Assembly: GCF_019459305.1 (NCBI RefSeq)
Contig: NZ_JAIBES010000137.1
Span: 1 to 64,000, forward strand
Origin: Sphingopyxis sp.
Lineage (GTDB): Bacteria; Pseudomonadota; Alphaproteobacteria; Sphingomonadales; Sphingomonadaceae
Reading direction: 5' to 3'
Length of the DNA: 64,000 nt
Within the stretch, counting starts at the first letter, position 1. Every line of letters starts with the position of its first letter. The position numbers and the translations under genes are program-made. Positions 41,108 to 50,773 of the stretch are shown here, one piece after another. The notes under the pieces were generated by a model that searched no databases, was not told where the DNA came from, and worked only from the letters and a program-made list of their open reading frames with translations.

Positions 41108-42385
41108 ATGTTTGCCACTATCCTGCCGGTACGAAGCCTGCTGATCGCCATCTTTGTGATGATGGCGGGCAGCGGCTTTCTGTCGACGCTGATCGGTCTG
41201 CGGCTCGACCGGGCAGGCAGTGGTACGATGGTGGTCGGTCTGGTGGCCACCGCCTATTTTGCCGGTTTGGTCATCGGCGCGCTGCGCGCGGGCGAGGTTG
41301 TGCGACGCGTCGGCCACATCCGCGCCTTTGCAGCGTTTGTAGCGCTGCTTTCGGCGAGCACCTTGACCTATGCACTGTTTCAGCATCCCCTCCTTTGGGG
41401 CGGCTTGCGGTTGATCGACGGGTTATGCGTCGCGGGGGTATTCATCTGCGTCGAAAGCTGGCTCAACGACCGCGCCGACAGCGACACGCGCGGCGCCGTG
41501 CTCGCGGGTTATATGGTCGCGCTCTATTCGGGGCAGGCGCTCGGCCAGCTTTTCCTGCGCACCGGCAACACCGCGCCGCATGTTCCGTTCGAAATCGCTG
41601 CCATGCTGATCTCGCTCGCGATCATTCCAGTCTGCCTGACCCGCAGCCCCGCGCCGATGCTGGACGACGCCGCTGCGCTGCCACTGCGGCGCCTGTTCGA
41701 AGCATCGCCGCTCGGGGTCGCGGGGGCGGGCATGACCGGACTGCTGCTCGGCGCCTTCTATGGCCTTGCCGCCATTTACGCCCGCCGCATCGGGCTCGAT
41801 CTTGGCGACACCGCGACCTTCATGATGACGGTGATCCTTGGCGGCGTCGCGCTGCAATGGCCGCTCGGGCGCCTGTCGGACCGCTACGACCGGCGGCGCA
41901 TCATCATTTCCTGCTTTGCGGCCACGCTGGCGGTCAGCGTCATGCTGGCGATGCAGCCGGTCGGGGTCGTCCTGCTCGCCCTTGGCGCGGCGTTCGGCGG
42001 GCTCAGCTTTGCGCTCTATCCGCTTTGCGTGGCCTTCGTGAACGACCGGCTGCTCGCGTCGGAGCGTGTCGCCGCCAGCGGGCAGCTTGTCCTCCTCTAT
42101 TCGGCCGGCGCCGCGCTCGGCCCGCTCGGCGCCGCGGCGGCGATGACGCTGGCAGGCGCTGGCGGGCTCTTCCTCTTCATCGCCGCGGTGGCGGCGGCGA
42201 TGCTCGCCTTCGGCCTGTGGCGCCTCGCGATCAGCGACCCGGTCCCCGGCGCCGACCAGCAGGATTTCCAGATCCTGCCGCGCACCACGCCGGTCGCTGC
42301 GCTGCTCGATCCCGCCGGCCCCGCCTCCCTCTCTCCGGCGACGAAGCCCGATTTGCAAACAGGTGACACATGGACGAAAAGATGA
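41108..42385 (+). CDS. MFS transporter (YcaD/UMF-like)
   Basis: Major facilitator of 425 aa with about 12 membrane segments. LIGLRLDRAGSGTMVVGLVATAYFAGLVIG and CVESWLNDRADSDTRG (described in part; residues about 28-55 and 115-130) fit the YcaD-type MFS group. It starts 21 bases after ask and overlaps the proP-like gene by 16 bases, so it belongs to the ectoine transcript or its downstream extension. An exporter or recovery transporter for ectoines is possible; the family gives no substrate. Confidence 0.82.
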   Translation: MFATILPVRSLLIAIFVMMAGSGFLSTLIGLRLDRAGSGTMVVGLVATAYFAGLVIGALRAGEVVRRVGHIRAFAAFVALLSASTLTYALFQHPLLWGGLRLIDGLCVAGVFICVESWLNDRADSDTRGAVLAGYMVALYSGQALGQLFLRTGNTAPHVPFEIAAMLISLAIIPVCLTRSPAPMLDDAAALPLRRLFEASPLGVAGAGMTGLLLGAFYGLAAIYARRIGLDLGDTATFMMTVILGGVALQWPLGRLSDRYDRRRIIISCFAATLAVSVMLAMQPVGVVLLALGAAFGGLSFALYPLCVAFVNDRLLASERVAASGQLVLLYSAGAALGPLGAAAAMTLAGAGGLFLFIAAVAAAMLAFGLWRLAISDPVPGADQQDFQILPRTTPVAALLDPAGPASLSPATKPDLQTGDTWTKR

Positions 42386-43716
42386 TCCCAGCGCCGGGAC
42401 AACCCGCGCCCTTTGCCAAACCCTCACCGCTTAACCGCGCCGTCGGCGCGTCGGCGCTGGGCAATGCGGTCGAGTGGTTCGACTATGGCATTTACGCCTA
42501 TGGCGTGACCTATATCTCTGCCGCGCTGTTTCCCGGAAACACCGAAGAGGCGGTGCTGTTCGCGCTTGCAACCTTTGCGATCTCCTTCCTTGTCCGCCCG
42601 CTCGGCGGACTATTCTGGGGCCCGCTCGGCGACCGCATCGGGCGCAAGTCGGTGCTCGCGATGACGATCCTGTTGATGGCCGCGGCAACCTTTGCCGTCG
42701 GGCTGATCCCCTCATACGAAAGCATCGGTTTCTGGGCACCGACGATCCTGATCATCCTGCGTATGCTGCAGGGCTTTTCGACCGGCGGCGAATATGGCGG
42801 CGCGGCGACCTTCATGGCCGAATATGCCCCCGACGACCGCCGCGGTTTCTATGGCAGCTTCCTCGAATTCGGGACGCTCGCCGGATTTTCCTTCGGCGCC
42901 GCGCTGATGCTCGGCTATTCGCTGCACCTTGGCGACGAAGCGATGCGCGAATGGGGCTGGCGCATCCCGTTCCTGATCGCCGGGCCGGTCGGGCTGGTCG
43001 GCATGTATCTTCGCTCGAAGCTAGAGGACACCCCCGTCTTTCGCGAAGAATTGGCATCGGCCGACCGCCGCAAGCCGCCGGGCATCGCCACGATGATGCG
43101 CGAATATTGGCGGCCGCTCTTGGTCGTCGGCGGGCTGGTCGTCGCGCTCAACGTCGTCAACTATTCGCTGCTCAGCTATATGCCGACCTATCTGCAACGG
43201 CGCATCGGCCTGTCGAACGAAGAGGCGCTGATCGTGCCGATCATAGGCATGCTCTTCATGATGATCTTTCTGCCGTTCGCGGGCGCCTTGTCCGACCGGA
43301 TCGGGCGGCGGCCGATGTGGCGCTGGTCGCTGATCGGCCTGCTTGTTTTCGTCGTCCCGCTTTATATGCTGATAGGCACGGGCTTTGCGGGTGCGGTTGC
43401 AGGTTTCCTGTTACTCGGCCTCCTCTATGTCCCGCAGCTCGCGACGATCTCCGCGACCTTTCCCGCCATGTTCCCCACCGCAGTGCGCTTCGCGGGTTTC
43501 GCTATCGCCTACAATGTCTCGACGTCGATCTTTGGCGGCACGGCTCCGATGATCGGCAGCGGGTTGATCAGCCTGACCGGCGACCCGCTAATGCCCGCCT
43601 ATTATATGATGATCGCGTGCATTGTCGGGCTGGTCGCCCTGCGTTTCATGCCCGAAACTGCGGGAAAATCTCTCCGCGAAGATCCCTTTGCGCGGCCTCT
43701 GGCGGTCACGCCATAG
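42370..43716 (+). CDS. proP: ProP-like osmoprotectant:proton symporter
   Basis: MFS metabolite:H+ symporter of 448 aa. GNAVEWFDYGIYAYGVTYIS (about residues 33-52), RPLGGLFWGPLGDRIGRKSVL (about 77), RMLQGFSTGGEYGGAATFMAEYAP (about 138) are hallmarks of the ProP/ShiA family. The long C-terminal coiled coil that tunes osmosensing in E. coli ProP is absent. Directly after the ectoine biosynthesis genes, it is likely to recover leaked or external ectoine/hydroxyectoine or betaine. Start overlaps the previous MFS gene by 16 bases. Confidence 0.9.
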   Translation: MDEKMIPAPGQPAPFAKPSPLNRAVGASALGNAVEWFDYGIYAYGVTYISAALFPGNTEEAVLFALATFAISFLVRPLGGLFWGPLGDRIGRKSVLAMTILLMAAATFAVGLIPSYESIGFWAPTILIILRMLQGFSTGGEYGGAATFMAEYAPDDRRGFYGSFLEFGTLAGFSFGAALMLGYSLHLGDEAMREWGWRIPFLIAGPVGLVGMYLRSKLEDTPVFREELASADRRKPPGIATMMREYWRPLLVVGGLVVALNVVNYSLLSYMPTYLQRRIGLSNEEALIVPIIGMLFMMIFLPFAGALSDRIGRRPMWRWSLIGLLVFVVPLYMLIGTGFAGAVAGFLLLGLLYVPQLATISATFPAMFPTAVRFAGFAIAYNVSTSIFGGTAPMIGSGLISLTGDPLMPAYYMMIACIVGLVALRFMPETAGKSLREDPFARPLAVTP

Positions 43717-44275
43717 GTGAAATCTTCACTGGGCGATAGCGACCTGCACCCAGAATTCTGGACCGTTTCGAGCTGGAAAATCCCAGTTATGATCCAATGG
43801 CCATAATACAGAGGTTGTGAGGCGCCGTCATCCGGGATGAAGCTGCCATGACCCGGCACGGCTTGGCGCAGACACCATCCAGAGCAGACCCGCGCCTGAA
43901 AGCGGACCTGCTTGCGCCGGTGCTGCCCCACGATCTGCAAAACCGCTTTCCCCTAGCTCAGCATATGATTCCCGCGGTTCGGGCATCGCCGACTTTCCAA
44001 CGCCTATCGGCGTCCAAAACTCTCAACGAAAACAGGCATCACCCTGTCGGGTCCCATTGTGCGAAAAGCGTCGTTCACGATCTTTAGCGATAAGAAACCA
44101 TGCCCACCATACTCAGCATTTGGAAAAGGAAGCAGTCCTATCGATCAGCCGAGGAGGCACTCGTCGTGGCGTGCGAGCTGAATTACTGCGTCGTTCCTAT
44201 CGCTGCGACCGCTGTCGGCAGGTCCATTTGACGAGCCGCACAAGGGCACGCCGGTACTGCAGCCCGGCGAAATCC
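43717..44275. other. Intergenic region without a clear gene
   Basis: About 560 bases between the convergent proP-like and monooxygenase genes. A weak hairpin (GTGAA/TTCAC near 43724-43737) may terminate the ectoine transcript. Short open frames carry no recognisable domain. Confidence 0.4.
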
Positions 44276-45946
44276 TTACGGGAGTTTCTTGAACTCCAGT
44301 TCGGGGAATCCTTCCGCGGCCGACTGGTCCAGCGCGTCATAATAGACATTGGCGCCGCCGAAATAGATCAGCACGCGCGCTCCCTTATCGTCGCGATTGG
44401 CGCCCATCATCCACGAATTGACCTTGTCGCCTTCGGCCATCAGCGTCTGGCCGTGAATGTTGGCGGTCGCCGCCGTCCATTCGCGCTCCGCCTCCTCGCG
44501 CGGTTCAAAGATGTCGAACCCCTCGCGTTCCATCTTGGTGACACAACGCGAGATCCAGATCGCATTCTGCTCGATCGACGTCGGCAGGTTGGCAAAGGGC
44601 GCCTGCGGCCCGGTGACGACAAACATGTTGGGGAAGCCGGCGACGCATACCCCCATGATCGACGAGGATTGGGCCTGCCACTTTTCGCGCAGCGTCTGGC
44701 CGCCCTCGCCGCGGATCGGAAAGGCTTCGAGCGCGCCGGTATAGGCCTTGAAGCCCGTCGCCAGGACGATGATATCGAATTCATAGTCGTTGCGCGTGGT
44801 GCGCACCCCCGTCTCGGTGATCTCGACCAGCGGCTCGTGCTTCTTGATATCGACGAGATGTACATTGTCGCGGTTGAATGCTTCGAAATAGCCGTGGTCG
44901 AGCGGCGGACGCTTGGCGAACAGCGGATAATCGTCAAAGCTTGGAGTGAGCAGGTCGGCGAGCGCAGGATCGTTGATCCGCTCGCGCATCTTGGCGGCGA
45001 TGAAGTCACCAGCCATCCGGTTGGCTTCAGGACTGGCGAGGAGGTCGTCGAAGGTTTCGAACACCCAGCGGAAACTGCCGGTCCAGTTTTCCTCGAAGAT
45101 GCGCTGCCGTTCCTCGGGCGGCGTATCCATCACATTGCGGCCGACTGGGCTGTCGAACGCCATGCCAAAGACATGGTTGCGGCATTTGGCCACGATCGCC
45201 GGATAATTGTCCTTGATCTCCTTTTCCCACTCAGGGGTCATGTCTTTCTGCATGGCGGGCAGGACATAGTTGGGGGTGCGCTGAAACACCGTCACGCTGC
45301 CCGCCGTTTCAGCGACAACCGGAAGCATCTGCACCGTGGTCGCCCCTGCGCCGATGATGCCGACTTTCTTGCCGGCATAATCCAGCCCTTCGTGCGGCCA
45401 GCGTAAGGAATGAAAAATCGGCCCCTGGAAGCGATCCATGCCGGGGATGTTCGGTATCATCGGTTCCGAAATCATCCCCATGCCGCTGATGAAATATTTG
45501 CAGGTATAGACGTCGCCTTCGCCGGTCGTGACCTGCCAGCAGCCGCGCGATTCCAGATACTCCGCTGCGACGATTTCGGTATTGAATTGAATATGCGGCC
45601 ACATGTCGCATTTGTCGGCGACAAACCGCATGTAGGCTTGTGTTTCCTCGCGGCCGGGATAGCGCTTCGACCACGACCATTCCTGCAACAATTCGGGCGA
45701 GAAGGTCAGGCAGTAATAATAGCTTTCGCTGTCCGTCGCTGCGCCCGGATAACGGTTCCACGTCCAGGTGCCGCCGATGTCCGATGCGCGGTCGAACACG
45801 CGGACGCTGATACCGGCCTCGCGCAAGTAATGGATCAGCGCCAGCCCGGCAAAACCGGCACCGATGACGATCGCGTCATAGTCCAGGGCGGGTTGACCTT
45901 CGCGATTTTCGGTAGCCAAGCTGGTAGCCGCGTTTGTCGTCGTCAT
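44276..45946 (-). CDS. Flavin-containing Baeyer-Villiger-type monooxygenase
   Basis: FAD/NADPH monooxygenase of 556 aa. Two Rossmann motifs (VIGAGFAGLALIHYL about residues 27-41; IIGAGATTVQML about 197-208) surround the Baeyer-Villiger fingerprint FQGPIFHSLRWP at about 173-184, and WTWNRYPGAATDSESYYYC (about 61-79) is typical of cyclohexanone/phenylacetone-type enzymes. These insert oxygen beside a carbonyl, turning ketones into esters or cyclic ketones into lactones. It follows the AMACR-like gene after 51 bases on the same strand. The ATG at 45946 has GGAGAG upstream. Substrate unknown. Confidence 0.9.
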   Translation of the reverse strand: MTTTNAATSLATENREGQPALDYDAIVIGAGFAGLALIHYLREAGISVRVFDRASDIGGTWTWNRYPGAATDSESYYYCLTFSPELLQEWSWSKRYPGREETQAYMRFVADKCDMWPHIQFNTEIVAAEYLESRGCWQVTTGEGDVYTCKYFISGMGMISEPMIPNIPGMDRFQGPIFHSLRWPHEGLDYAGKKVGIIGAGATTVQMLPVVAETAGSVTVFQRTPNYVLPAMQKDMTPEWEKEIKDNYPAIVAKCRNHVFGMAFDSPVGRNVMDTPPEERQRIFEENWTGSFRWVFETFDDLLASPEANRMAGDFIAAKMRERINDPALADLLTPSFDDYPLFAKRPPLDHGYFEAFNRDNVHLVDIKKHEPLVEITETGVRTTRNDYEFDIIVLATGFKAYTGALEAFPIRGEGGQTLREKWQAQSSSIMGVCVAGFPNMFVVTGPQAPFANLPTSIEQNAIWISRCVTKMEREGFDIFEPREEAEREWTAATANIHGQTLMAEGDKVNSWMMGANRDDKGARVLIYFGGANVYYDALDQSAAEGFPELEFKKLP

Positions 45947-45997
45947 TACACTCTCCAATCATCTGACGGCGCCTTGGCTGGCGCCCGCCATTTTTCC

Positions 45998-47131
45998 TCA
46001 AAGTCTCTGTTCAGCCGCCACGCGATCGGGATCGGCGATCCCGATCTCGGCGAGAATTTCCAGGCGGTCGGAATCGCGCTGCCACATCCGGGGCGCAACA
46101 ACCTGGGTGTTCGCAAAGCGCGGCGCCGGATGCGGCTGCAGCCAGCCATCGACTTCCAGATAGCTGCCCCTTGCGCGGTTATGACCGTGCGTCGGCGCCT
46201 CGGCCATCGTCAGCACTTCGGTGTAGCAACAGTCGCGATGGAGCAATTGTTCGGTCCACACTGCGCGCGGGGCCGTCGCGAAAATATCGGTCAGACGCGC
46301 CTTCATTGCGGGCCATTTGGACTGGTCATGTTGCGCGGCGAACAGCGGGTCGCCGTCAAGGCCCAGCGCATCCACTAGCCGCGCATAGAATTGTGCCTCG
46401 ATCGCGCCGATCGCGACAAACCGACCGTCGGCGCAAGCATAGCAGGCATAAAAGGGCGCGCCGCCGTCGAGCAAATTCTGGCCCCGCCCCTTCTCCCACA
46501 TCGCATTGTGCGTCAGCGACCACATGCCCGCCATTAACGCCGCGGACCCTTCCGCCATGCTGCAATCGATCACGCGCCCCTCGCCGCCGTGCCGGGCCGC
46601 AAGCAGCGCTGCCACAAAGCCGAAAGCCAGCATCATGCCGCCGCCGCCATAATCGCCGATCAGGTTCAACGGCGGTGGGGGCGGCGCGCCCTCCGAACCC
46701 AGCGCGCCGAGGCAGCCGTTGAGCGCGATATAATTGAGGTCATGCCCCGCCTTGTCGGACAAAGGGCCATCCTGTCCCCACCCGGTCATCCGCCCATAGA
46801 CGAGCGCCGGATTACGCCGCATCAAGATGTCGGGGCCAAGCCCCAGCCGCTCAGCCACCCCGGGTCTGAACCCTTCGATCAGGCCGTCCGCAGTTTCGAC
46901 CAGCTTGGCAACGATCTCGACCGCTTCGGGGCGCTTGAGGTCCAGCGTGATCGACCGCCGCGAACGCAGCAGGACATCGCGCCGCTGATCCTGCGCCAGC
47001 GGATCGCTGCCGCCGGGCCGGTCGATACGGATCACCTCGGCGCCATGGTCAGCGAGCATCATGGCGCAAAAGGGCGCGGGGCCTATCCCGGCCAGTTCGA
47101 TCACGCGCACGCCATTGAGCACGGGCCGCAT
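45998..47131 (-). CDS. Alpha-methylacyl-CoA racemase-like CoA transferase III
   Basis: Class III CoA-transferase family protein of 377 aa of the racemase branch: GVRVIELAGIGPAPFCAMMLADHGAEVIRI at the start (residues about 7-36), GHDLNYIALNGCLGALG (about 125, holding the catalytic His and later Asp region) and IGDYGGGGMMLAFG (about 155). Such enzymes epimerise 2-methylacyl-CoA thioesters so that branched chains of isoprenoid or sterol origin can be oxidised. The ATG at 47131 begins the conserved domain; an in-frame extension to 47302 exists. A TTGCT-N7-AGCAA palindrome lies 206 bases upstream. Confidence 0.87.
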   Translation of the reverse strand: MRPVLNGVRVIELAGIGPAPFCAMMLADHGAEVIRIDRPGGSDPLAQDQRRDVLLRSRRSITLDLKRPEAVEIVAKLVETADGLIEGFRPGVAERLGLGPDILMRRNPALVYGRMTGWGQDGPLSDKAGHDLNYIALNGCLGALGSEGAPPPPPLNLIGDYGGGGMMLAFGFVAALLAARHGGEGRVIDCSMAEGSAALMAGMWSLTHNAMWEKGRGQNLLDGGAPFYACYACADGRFVAIGAIEAQFYARLVDALGLDGDPLFAAQHDQSKWPAMKARLTDIFATAPRAVWTEQLLHRDCCYTEVLTMAEAPTHGHNRARGSYLEVDGWLQPHPAPRFANTQVVAPRMWQRDSDRLEILAEIGIADPDRVAAEQRL

Positions 47132-47336
47132 CAAACCGCCGTCGATGCGATCCGCGCGATTCACCCGTTTGGCATTTCGGCGAAGTGCGGTTCGGGCCAG
47201 CGCGCAGAAGCGCATATCACCGCCAACATGGTAACCAAATAGCCCCACATGTTCCGCAGCCGCAGCGGATCGACAGCCTGTGCCAAGCCAAGTCTCCCAC
47301 ATTCCCCGGTGCCATCATCGGCATCTCATTATTTAC

Positions 47337-47353
47337 TTGCTAGCGTCTAGCAA
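47337..47353. promoter_or_regulatory. TetR-type operator candidate, copy 1
   Basis: TTGCTAGCGTCTAGCAA: perfect seven-base arms around CGT. It lies in the gap between the TetR gene and the AMACR-monooxygenase pair, upstream of the latter. Same outer bases and 17-base length as the site at 53875-53891. Confidence 0.65.
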
Positions 47354-47427
47354 ATGAAAAATCAAGCGCAAATGCTCTCGCGTAAGCCGTTGGTTTTATC
47401 GATTTTATTGTGATCCTGGCGAAGCGA

Positions 47428-48123
47428 TCAGTATGAAATTCCAAAGGCTTTTGCGGTCGAGCGCCGATAGGCTTCAAATTGCTTTGGCAGGTCGACGCTG
47501 TCGGACGCGACAAGCCACTGGTAGATCGTCCCGAAGATGAAGCTGCAGAAGCCGAAAGCATAGCATTCGGCGTCTACCGCGGCGTCGATCTCGCCACTGG
47601 CAATGCCTTCCTCGACCCAATGGGCGACGTCGCGGCGATAGATTTCGTGATAGGCGGCGAGATGGTCGCGCACGTCATTGTGCGAGCTGATCGATTCAAA
47701 CCAGAGGATATACATCGCCTGCATGTAACCCGAGTGGCTGGCCAGAAAGCCCTCGACCGCGCGCAAGGCAGCCAGGCACGCCTGCGCGCCGCCGCGCGTG
47801 CCGACCTTGTTTGCCAGTTCCTGCGTCCAGCTGGTGTTGAAATGCAGCACCAGCTGACCGAACAGCGCATCTTTCGAGCCGAAGCGGCTTGACGCCAGCC
47901 CGCGCGAATAGCCGGCGCGTTCGCCGACCGCTTTCAGTGTTGTATCATGTGTCCCCTGTTCGACAATCAACTGCATCGCTGCGTCGAACATCCGGGCGTC
48001 AGACAGCGCGGTGCGTTCTGCCTGCGTGCGGCGACTGGCGCGCGGTTTGGCGCGCACCTTGGCAGGAATCTCTGTCACCTCGCGCAGCGAGGCCTTGCCC
48101 TTCATCGACGACGGCGCGTTCAT
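47428..48123 (-). CDS. TetR-family transcriptional regulator
   Basis: TetR-type repressor of 231 aa: an unstructured basic N-terminus, then the helix-turn-helix MFDAAMQLIVEQGTHDTTLK, VGERAGYSRGLASSRFGSKDALF (about residues 45-90) and a helical ligand-binding part with LFGQLVLHFNTSW and MYILWFESI. The ATG overlaps the acyl-CoA ligase stop by four bases, making it the last gene of the SDR-kinase-ligase transcript. It is the natural candidate to bind the two TTGCT-N7-AGCAA palindromes in this cluster; a CoA thioester or substrate metabolite is the likely effector. Confidence 0.9.
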   Translation of the reverse strand: MNAPSSMKGKASLREVTEIPAKVRAKPRASRRTQAERTALSDARMFDAAMQLIVEQGTHDTTLKAVGERAGYSRGLASSRFGSKDALFGQLVLHFNTSWTQELANKVGTRGGAQACLAALRAVEGFLASHSGYMQAMYILWFESISSHNDVRDHLAAYHEIYRRDVAHWVEEGIASGEIDAAVDAECYAFGFCSFIFGTIYQWLVASDSVDLPKQFEAYRRSTAKAFGISY

Positions 48124-49754
48124 GAAGATTCATCAATCCTTTCAAAACTCATCCGGCCAGCCGCCACCGCGGCGCGCAGCGCCTGCTTGTCAATCTTGCC
48201 GACGCTGGTCAATGGCAGCATTTCGGCGTGCGCCCAAAATTCGGGAATCCAGAAACGCGCGATCCGGCCCTGCAACGCTGATCGCAGGCTCGCGAAATCG
48301 GGGCGCATGCCATCGAGCGTGGTGACGATCGCCAGCGGTCGTTCTTCCCAGCGCGGATCGGCAACCCCGATCACGGCGGCGAGATCGACGCCGGGCAGGC
48401 TGGCAACGTGATTCTCCAGCTCGGCCGAGGGAATCCATTCACCGCCCGATTTGATAAGGTCCTTCAGCCGGTCGGTGACCTGGACATAGCCGCGTGCGTC
48501 GATCGTCCCGGCATCGCCGGTGTCGAGCCAGCCGTCGTCGGTCAGCACATCGGCGCCCGCGCCGCGGTGATAACCGCGCGCGATCCACGCGCCGCGCAGC
48601 TGCAACCGCCCGACGCTCTTGCCGTCCTCGGCGACCGGCTTGTCCTGATCGTCAACCAGCCGCACCCGGACCCCGGCAACCGGACGTCCGCTTTTCGCAC
48701 GCAAGCGGCGCGCGTCATCCGGCGCCACGTCGGCGGGGGGATGCGAGAGGACGCACAAGGGGCTGGTCTCGGTCATACCCCAGCCCTGGATCAGCGGTAT
48801 GTTCCAGCGGCGCTCGACATCCGCGATCAGCCCTTGCGAAACCGCCGATCCGCCCGCCACGATGACCCGAAAGCTCGTCATGTCGACGGGATCGGTGGCA
48901 TCGGCGCGCAGCAGGTCGTTGAGAATGGTCGGCACGGTCGCAGTAAAGGTCGGCGCGGTAGCGCGGATCATCCGGCGGATCGCCTCGGGCTGCAGATGCG
49001 GCCCCGGCAGGACAAAATCGGCGCCTGCGAGCCAGCCCGAATAGGGTAGCCCCCAGGCGTTGGCATGGAACATTGGCGGCAACAGCAGGATGGTATCGCG
49101 GTCGCTGAGGGCAAAGGCATTCGCGGCCATCGAGGCGAGGCTGTGCAGGAATATCGTACGGTGCGAATAGACGACACCTTTGGGATCGCCGGTCGTGCCG
49201 GACGTGTAGCAGGTCGCCGCGGCGGCGGTCTCATCAAGCTCCGGAAATTCTGCGAGGGGTGCGTGCGCGGCAATGAAAAGCTCATAGGGCTGCCAAGGCT
49301 TCTCGAGCCCGGCAAGGCCATCGGTGTCGCCGGTGACGATAACCTGCGCCAATCCTTCCAACAAATTGACCTGCGGCAACAGCGCTGCCAGCAATGCACC
49401 ATCGGCAATGAGAATGCCGTCTTCGGCATCCGCCATGATGAAACGAAGCTGGTCGGGATGTAGCCGCAGGTTGAGCGTATGGAGCACTGCGCCCATCGCG
49501 GGCACCGCCAGATACGCCTCGAAATGGGCAAAATCATTCCAGCTAAGCGTCGCGACACGGGTGTTTGCCTCGACACCCGCCGCCTGCAACGCCGCGGCAA
49601 GACGGCGGGCGCGGCCGGCGGTTTCGGCATAGCTTCGCCACACCATCTCTTCGCCGTCGAACAGCCCGATGCGGCTGGTGGCGTGGATATGTTCGCCGTG
49701 GGCAAAGATCGTCCCGGTACCCAGGGGCTCGTGCATCATCGTGGCGTCCATCAC
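48120..49754 (-). CDS. AMP-binding acyl-CoA ligase
   Basis: ANL-superfamily acyl-CoA synthetase of 544 aa. YTSGTTGDPKGVVYSHR (about residue 186), GWGMTETSP (about 325), DTGDAGTIDARGY and DRLKDLIKSGGEWIPS (about 425) and the C-terminal GKIDKQ lysine are intact. Paralogue of the ligase at 96-1745 with the same motif spacing. Start and stop overlap its neighbours by four bases each (kinase before, TetR after). In this cluster it probably activates a hydroxy- or branched carboxylic acid made by ring opening. Confidence 0.92.
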   Translation of the reverse strand: MMDATMMHEPLGTGTIFAHGEHIHATSRIGLFDGEEMVWRSYAETAGRARRLAAALQAAGVEANTRVATLSWNDFAHFEAYLAVPAMGAVLHTLNLRLHPDQLRFIMADAEDGILIADGALLAALLPQVNLLEGLAQVIVTGDTDGLAGLEKPWQPYELFIAAHAPLAEFPELDETAAAATCYTSGTTGDPKGVVYSHRTIFLHSLASMAANAFALSDRDTILLLPPMFHANAWGLPYSGWLAGADFVLPGPHLQPEAIRRMIRATAPTFTATVPTILNDLLRADATDPVDMTSFRVIVAGGSAVSQGLIADVERRWNIPLIQGWGMTETSPLCVLSHPPADVAPDDARRLRAKSGRPVAGVRVRLVDDQDKPVAEDGKSVGRLQLRGAWIARGYHRGAGADVLTDDGWLDTGDAGTIDARGYVQVTDRLKDLIKSGGEWIPSAELENHVASLPGVDLAAVIGVADPRWEERPLAIVTTLDGMRPDFASLRSALQGRIARFWIPEFWAHAEMLPLTSVGKIDKQALRAAVAAGRMSFERIDESS

Positions 49755-50773
49755 ACCATTCCCTCGCCTGCCGCGATCCGCCGCGCCGCGTCAAGCAAGG
49801 CCGGGACATCCTGCTCAAGCCCGCGCTCATAGGGACCATCGACCTGCCCTTCGCGAAACAGCACATAAGCACCCTCAACGATCGCTGCGAGGCGCCAGAG
49901 CGCGAAGGCCTGAAAATATCCCAGATGTTCGATCGACAGCCCGGTTGCGCGCGCCCAGCGCTGCGCGAGGTCGCGGCCCTTGACCACACCGGCGACGTTC
50001 GACACGCGCTGCACGAAGGCGAAACCGAGCGGCAGGCTTTCATCGCGGTTCCACATCGCGGTGACCAGCCCGACGTCGACCATCGGATCAGCCAGCGTCG
50101 CCATTTCCCAATCGAGGATAGCCCTGACTTGTGGCACAGCGGGGTCCATCAGCACATTGTCGAGGTGATAGTCGCAATGGACGATCCGCACCGCTTCGGG
50201 CGTCGGCGTGTTCGCCGCAAGCCACGCGCCGAGCGTTTCGATCAGCGGCAGATCGCGGACGGCGCGCGCCGACCGCACCGCGCGCCAGCGCTCGATCTGG
50301 CGCGCGACAAACGCTCGCGCCTTGTCGATGTCGCCCAATTCGGCTGGAACCGGCGCGATCGCATGGACGCTGGCGAGCGCGTCGATCAGCGCGTGGCCGA
50401 CGGCATCCAGAGTCTCGATGTTGCTCGAATAGGCGGGCGGCAGCGTGTCGGTAATTGCCATCCCACGCACAAAGCGGGTCAGCGAAAACGGCGCGCCGAG
50501 CACCGCCGGATCGTCACAGAAGAGAATGGGTTCGGCGACCGGCGCCTCACCCGCGATCGCCGAGATGAAGCGAAATTCGCGCGCAATGCCGGCACCAGCA
50601 AGGTCGGACACGGTGTCGGCGGGCGGATGGCGCAATACCATGGGACCGCTCGCCGTTTCCACGAGGCTGGTGACATTGGCATTGCCACCGGTCAGCGGAC
50701 GGACGATCCGCGCTTCGGCAATCCCGGCTTCACGGTCCAGCCAGCGGGCGAACCGCTCGGCCGGATCGCTCAC
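49751..50773 (-). CDS. APH-family kinase, ACAD10/11- and LvaA-like
   Basis: Aminoglycoside-phosphotransferase-fold kinase of 340 aa. LTGGNANVTSLVE (about residue 25) is the nucleotide loop; the catalytic HCDYHLDNVL (about 200) and metal-binding ILDWEMATLADP (about 220) are intact. This subgroup is the one fused to, or encoded near, acyl-CoA dehydrogenases (the kinase half of ACAD10/11, and LvaA of levulinate degradation), where it phosphorylates the hydroxyl of a hydroxyacyl-CoA. The GTG start at 50773 overlaps the SDR stop by four bases, and its stop overlaps the ligase start. Confidence 0.85.
   Translation of the reverse strand: MSDPAERFARWLDREAGIAEARIVRPLTGGNANVTSLVETASGPMVLRHPPADTVSDLAGAGIAREFRFISAIAGEAPVAEPILFCDDPAVLGAPFSLTRFVRGMAITDTLPPAYSSNIETLDAVGHALIDALASVHAIAPVPAELGDIDKARAFVARQIERWRAVRSARAVRDLPLIETLGAWLAANTPTPEAVRIVHCDYHLDNVLMDPAVPQVRAILDWEMATLADPMVDVGLVTAMWNRDESLPLGFAFVQRVSNVAGVVKGRDLAQRWARATGLSIEHLGYFQAFALWRLAAIVEGAYVLFREGQVDGPYERGLEQDVPALLDAARRIAAGEGMV

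Noticed and set aside
40723-42366. 547-codon plus-strand open frame
   Set aside because: Overlaps the end of ask and the YcaD-type MFS gene in another frame; translation is arginine-rich and domainless.
42474-43739. 421-codon plus-strand open frame
   Set aside because: Frame-shifted shadow of the ProP-like gene.
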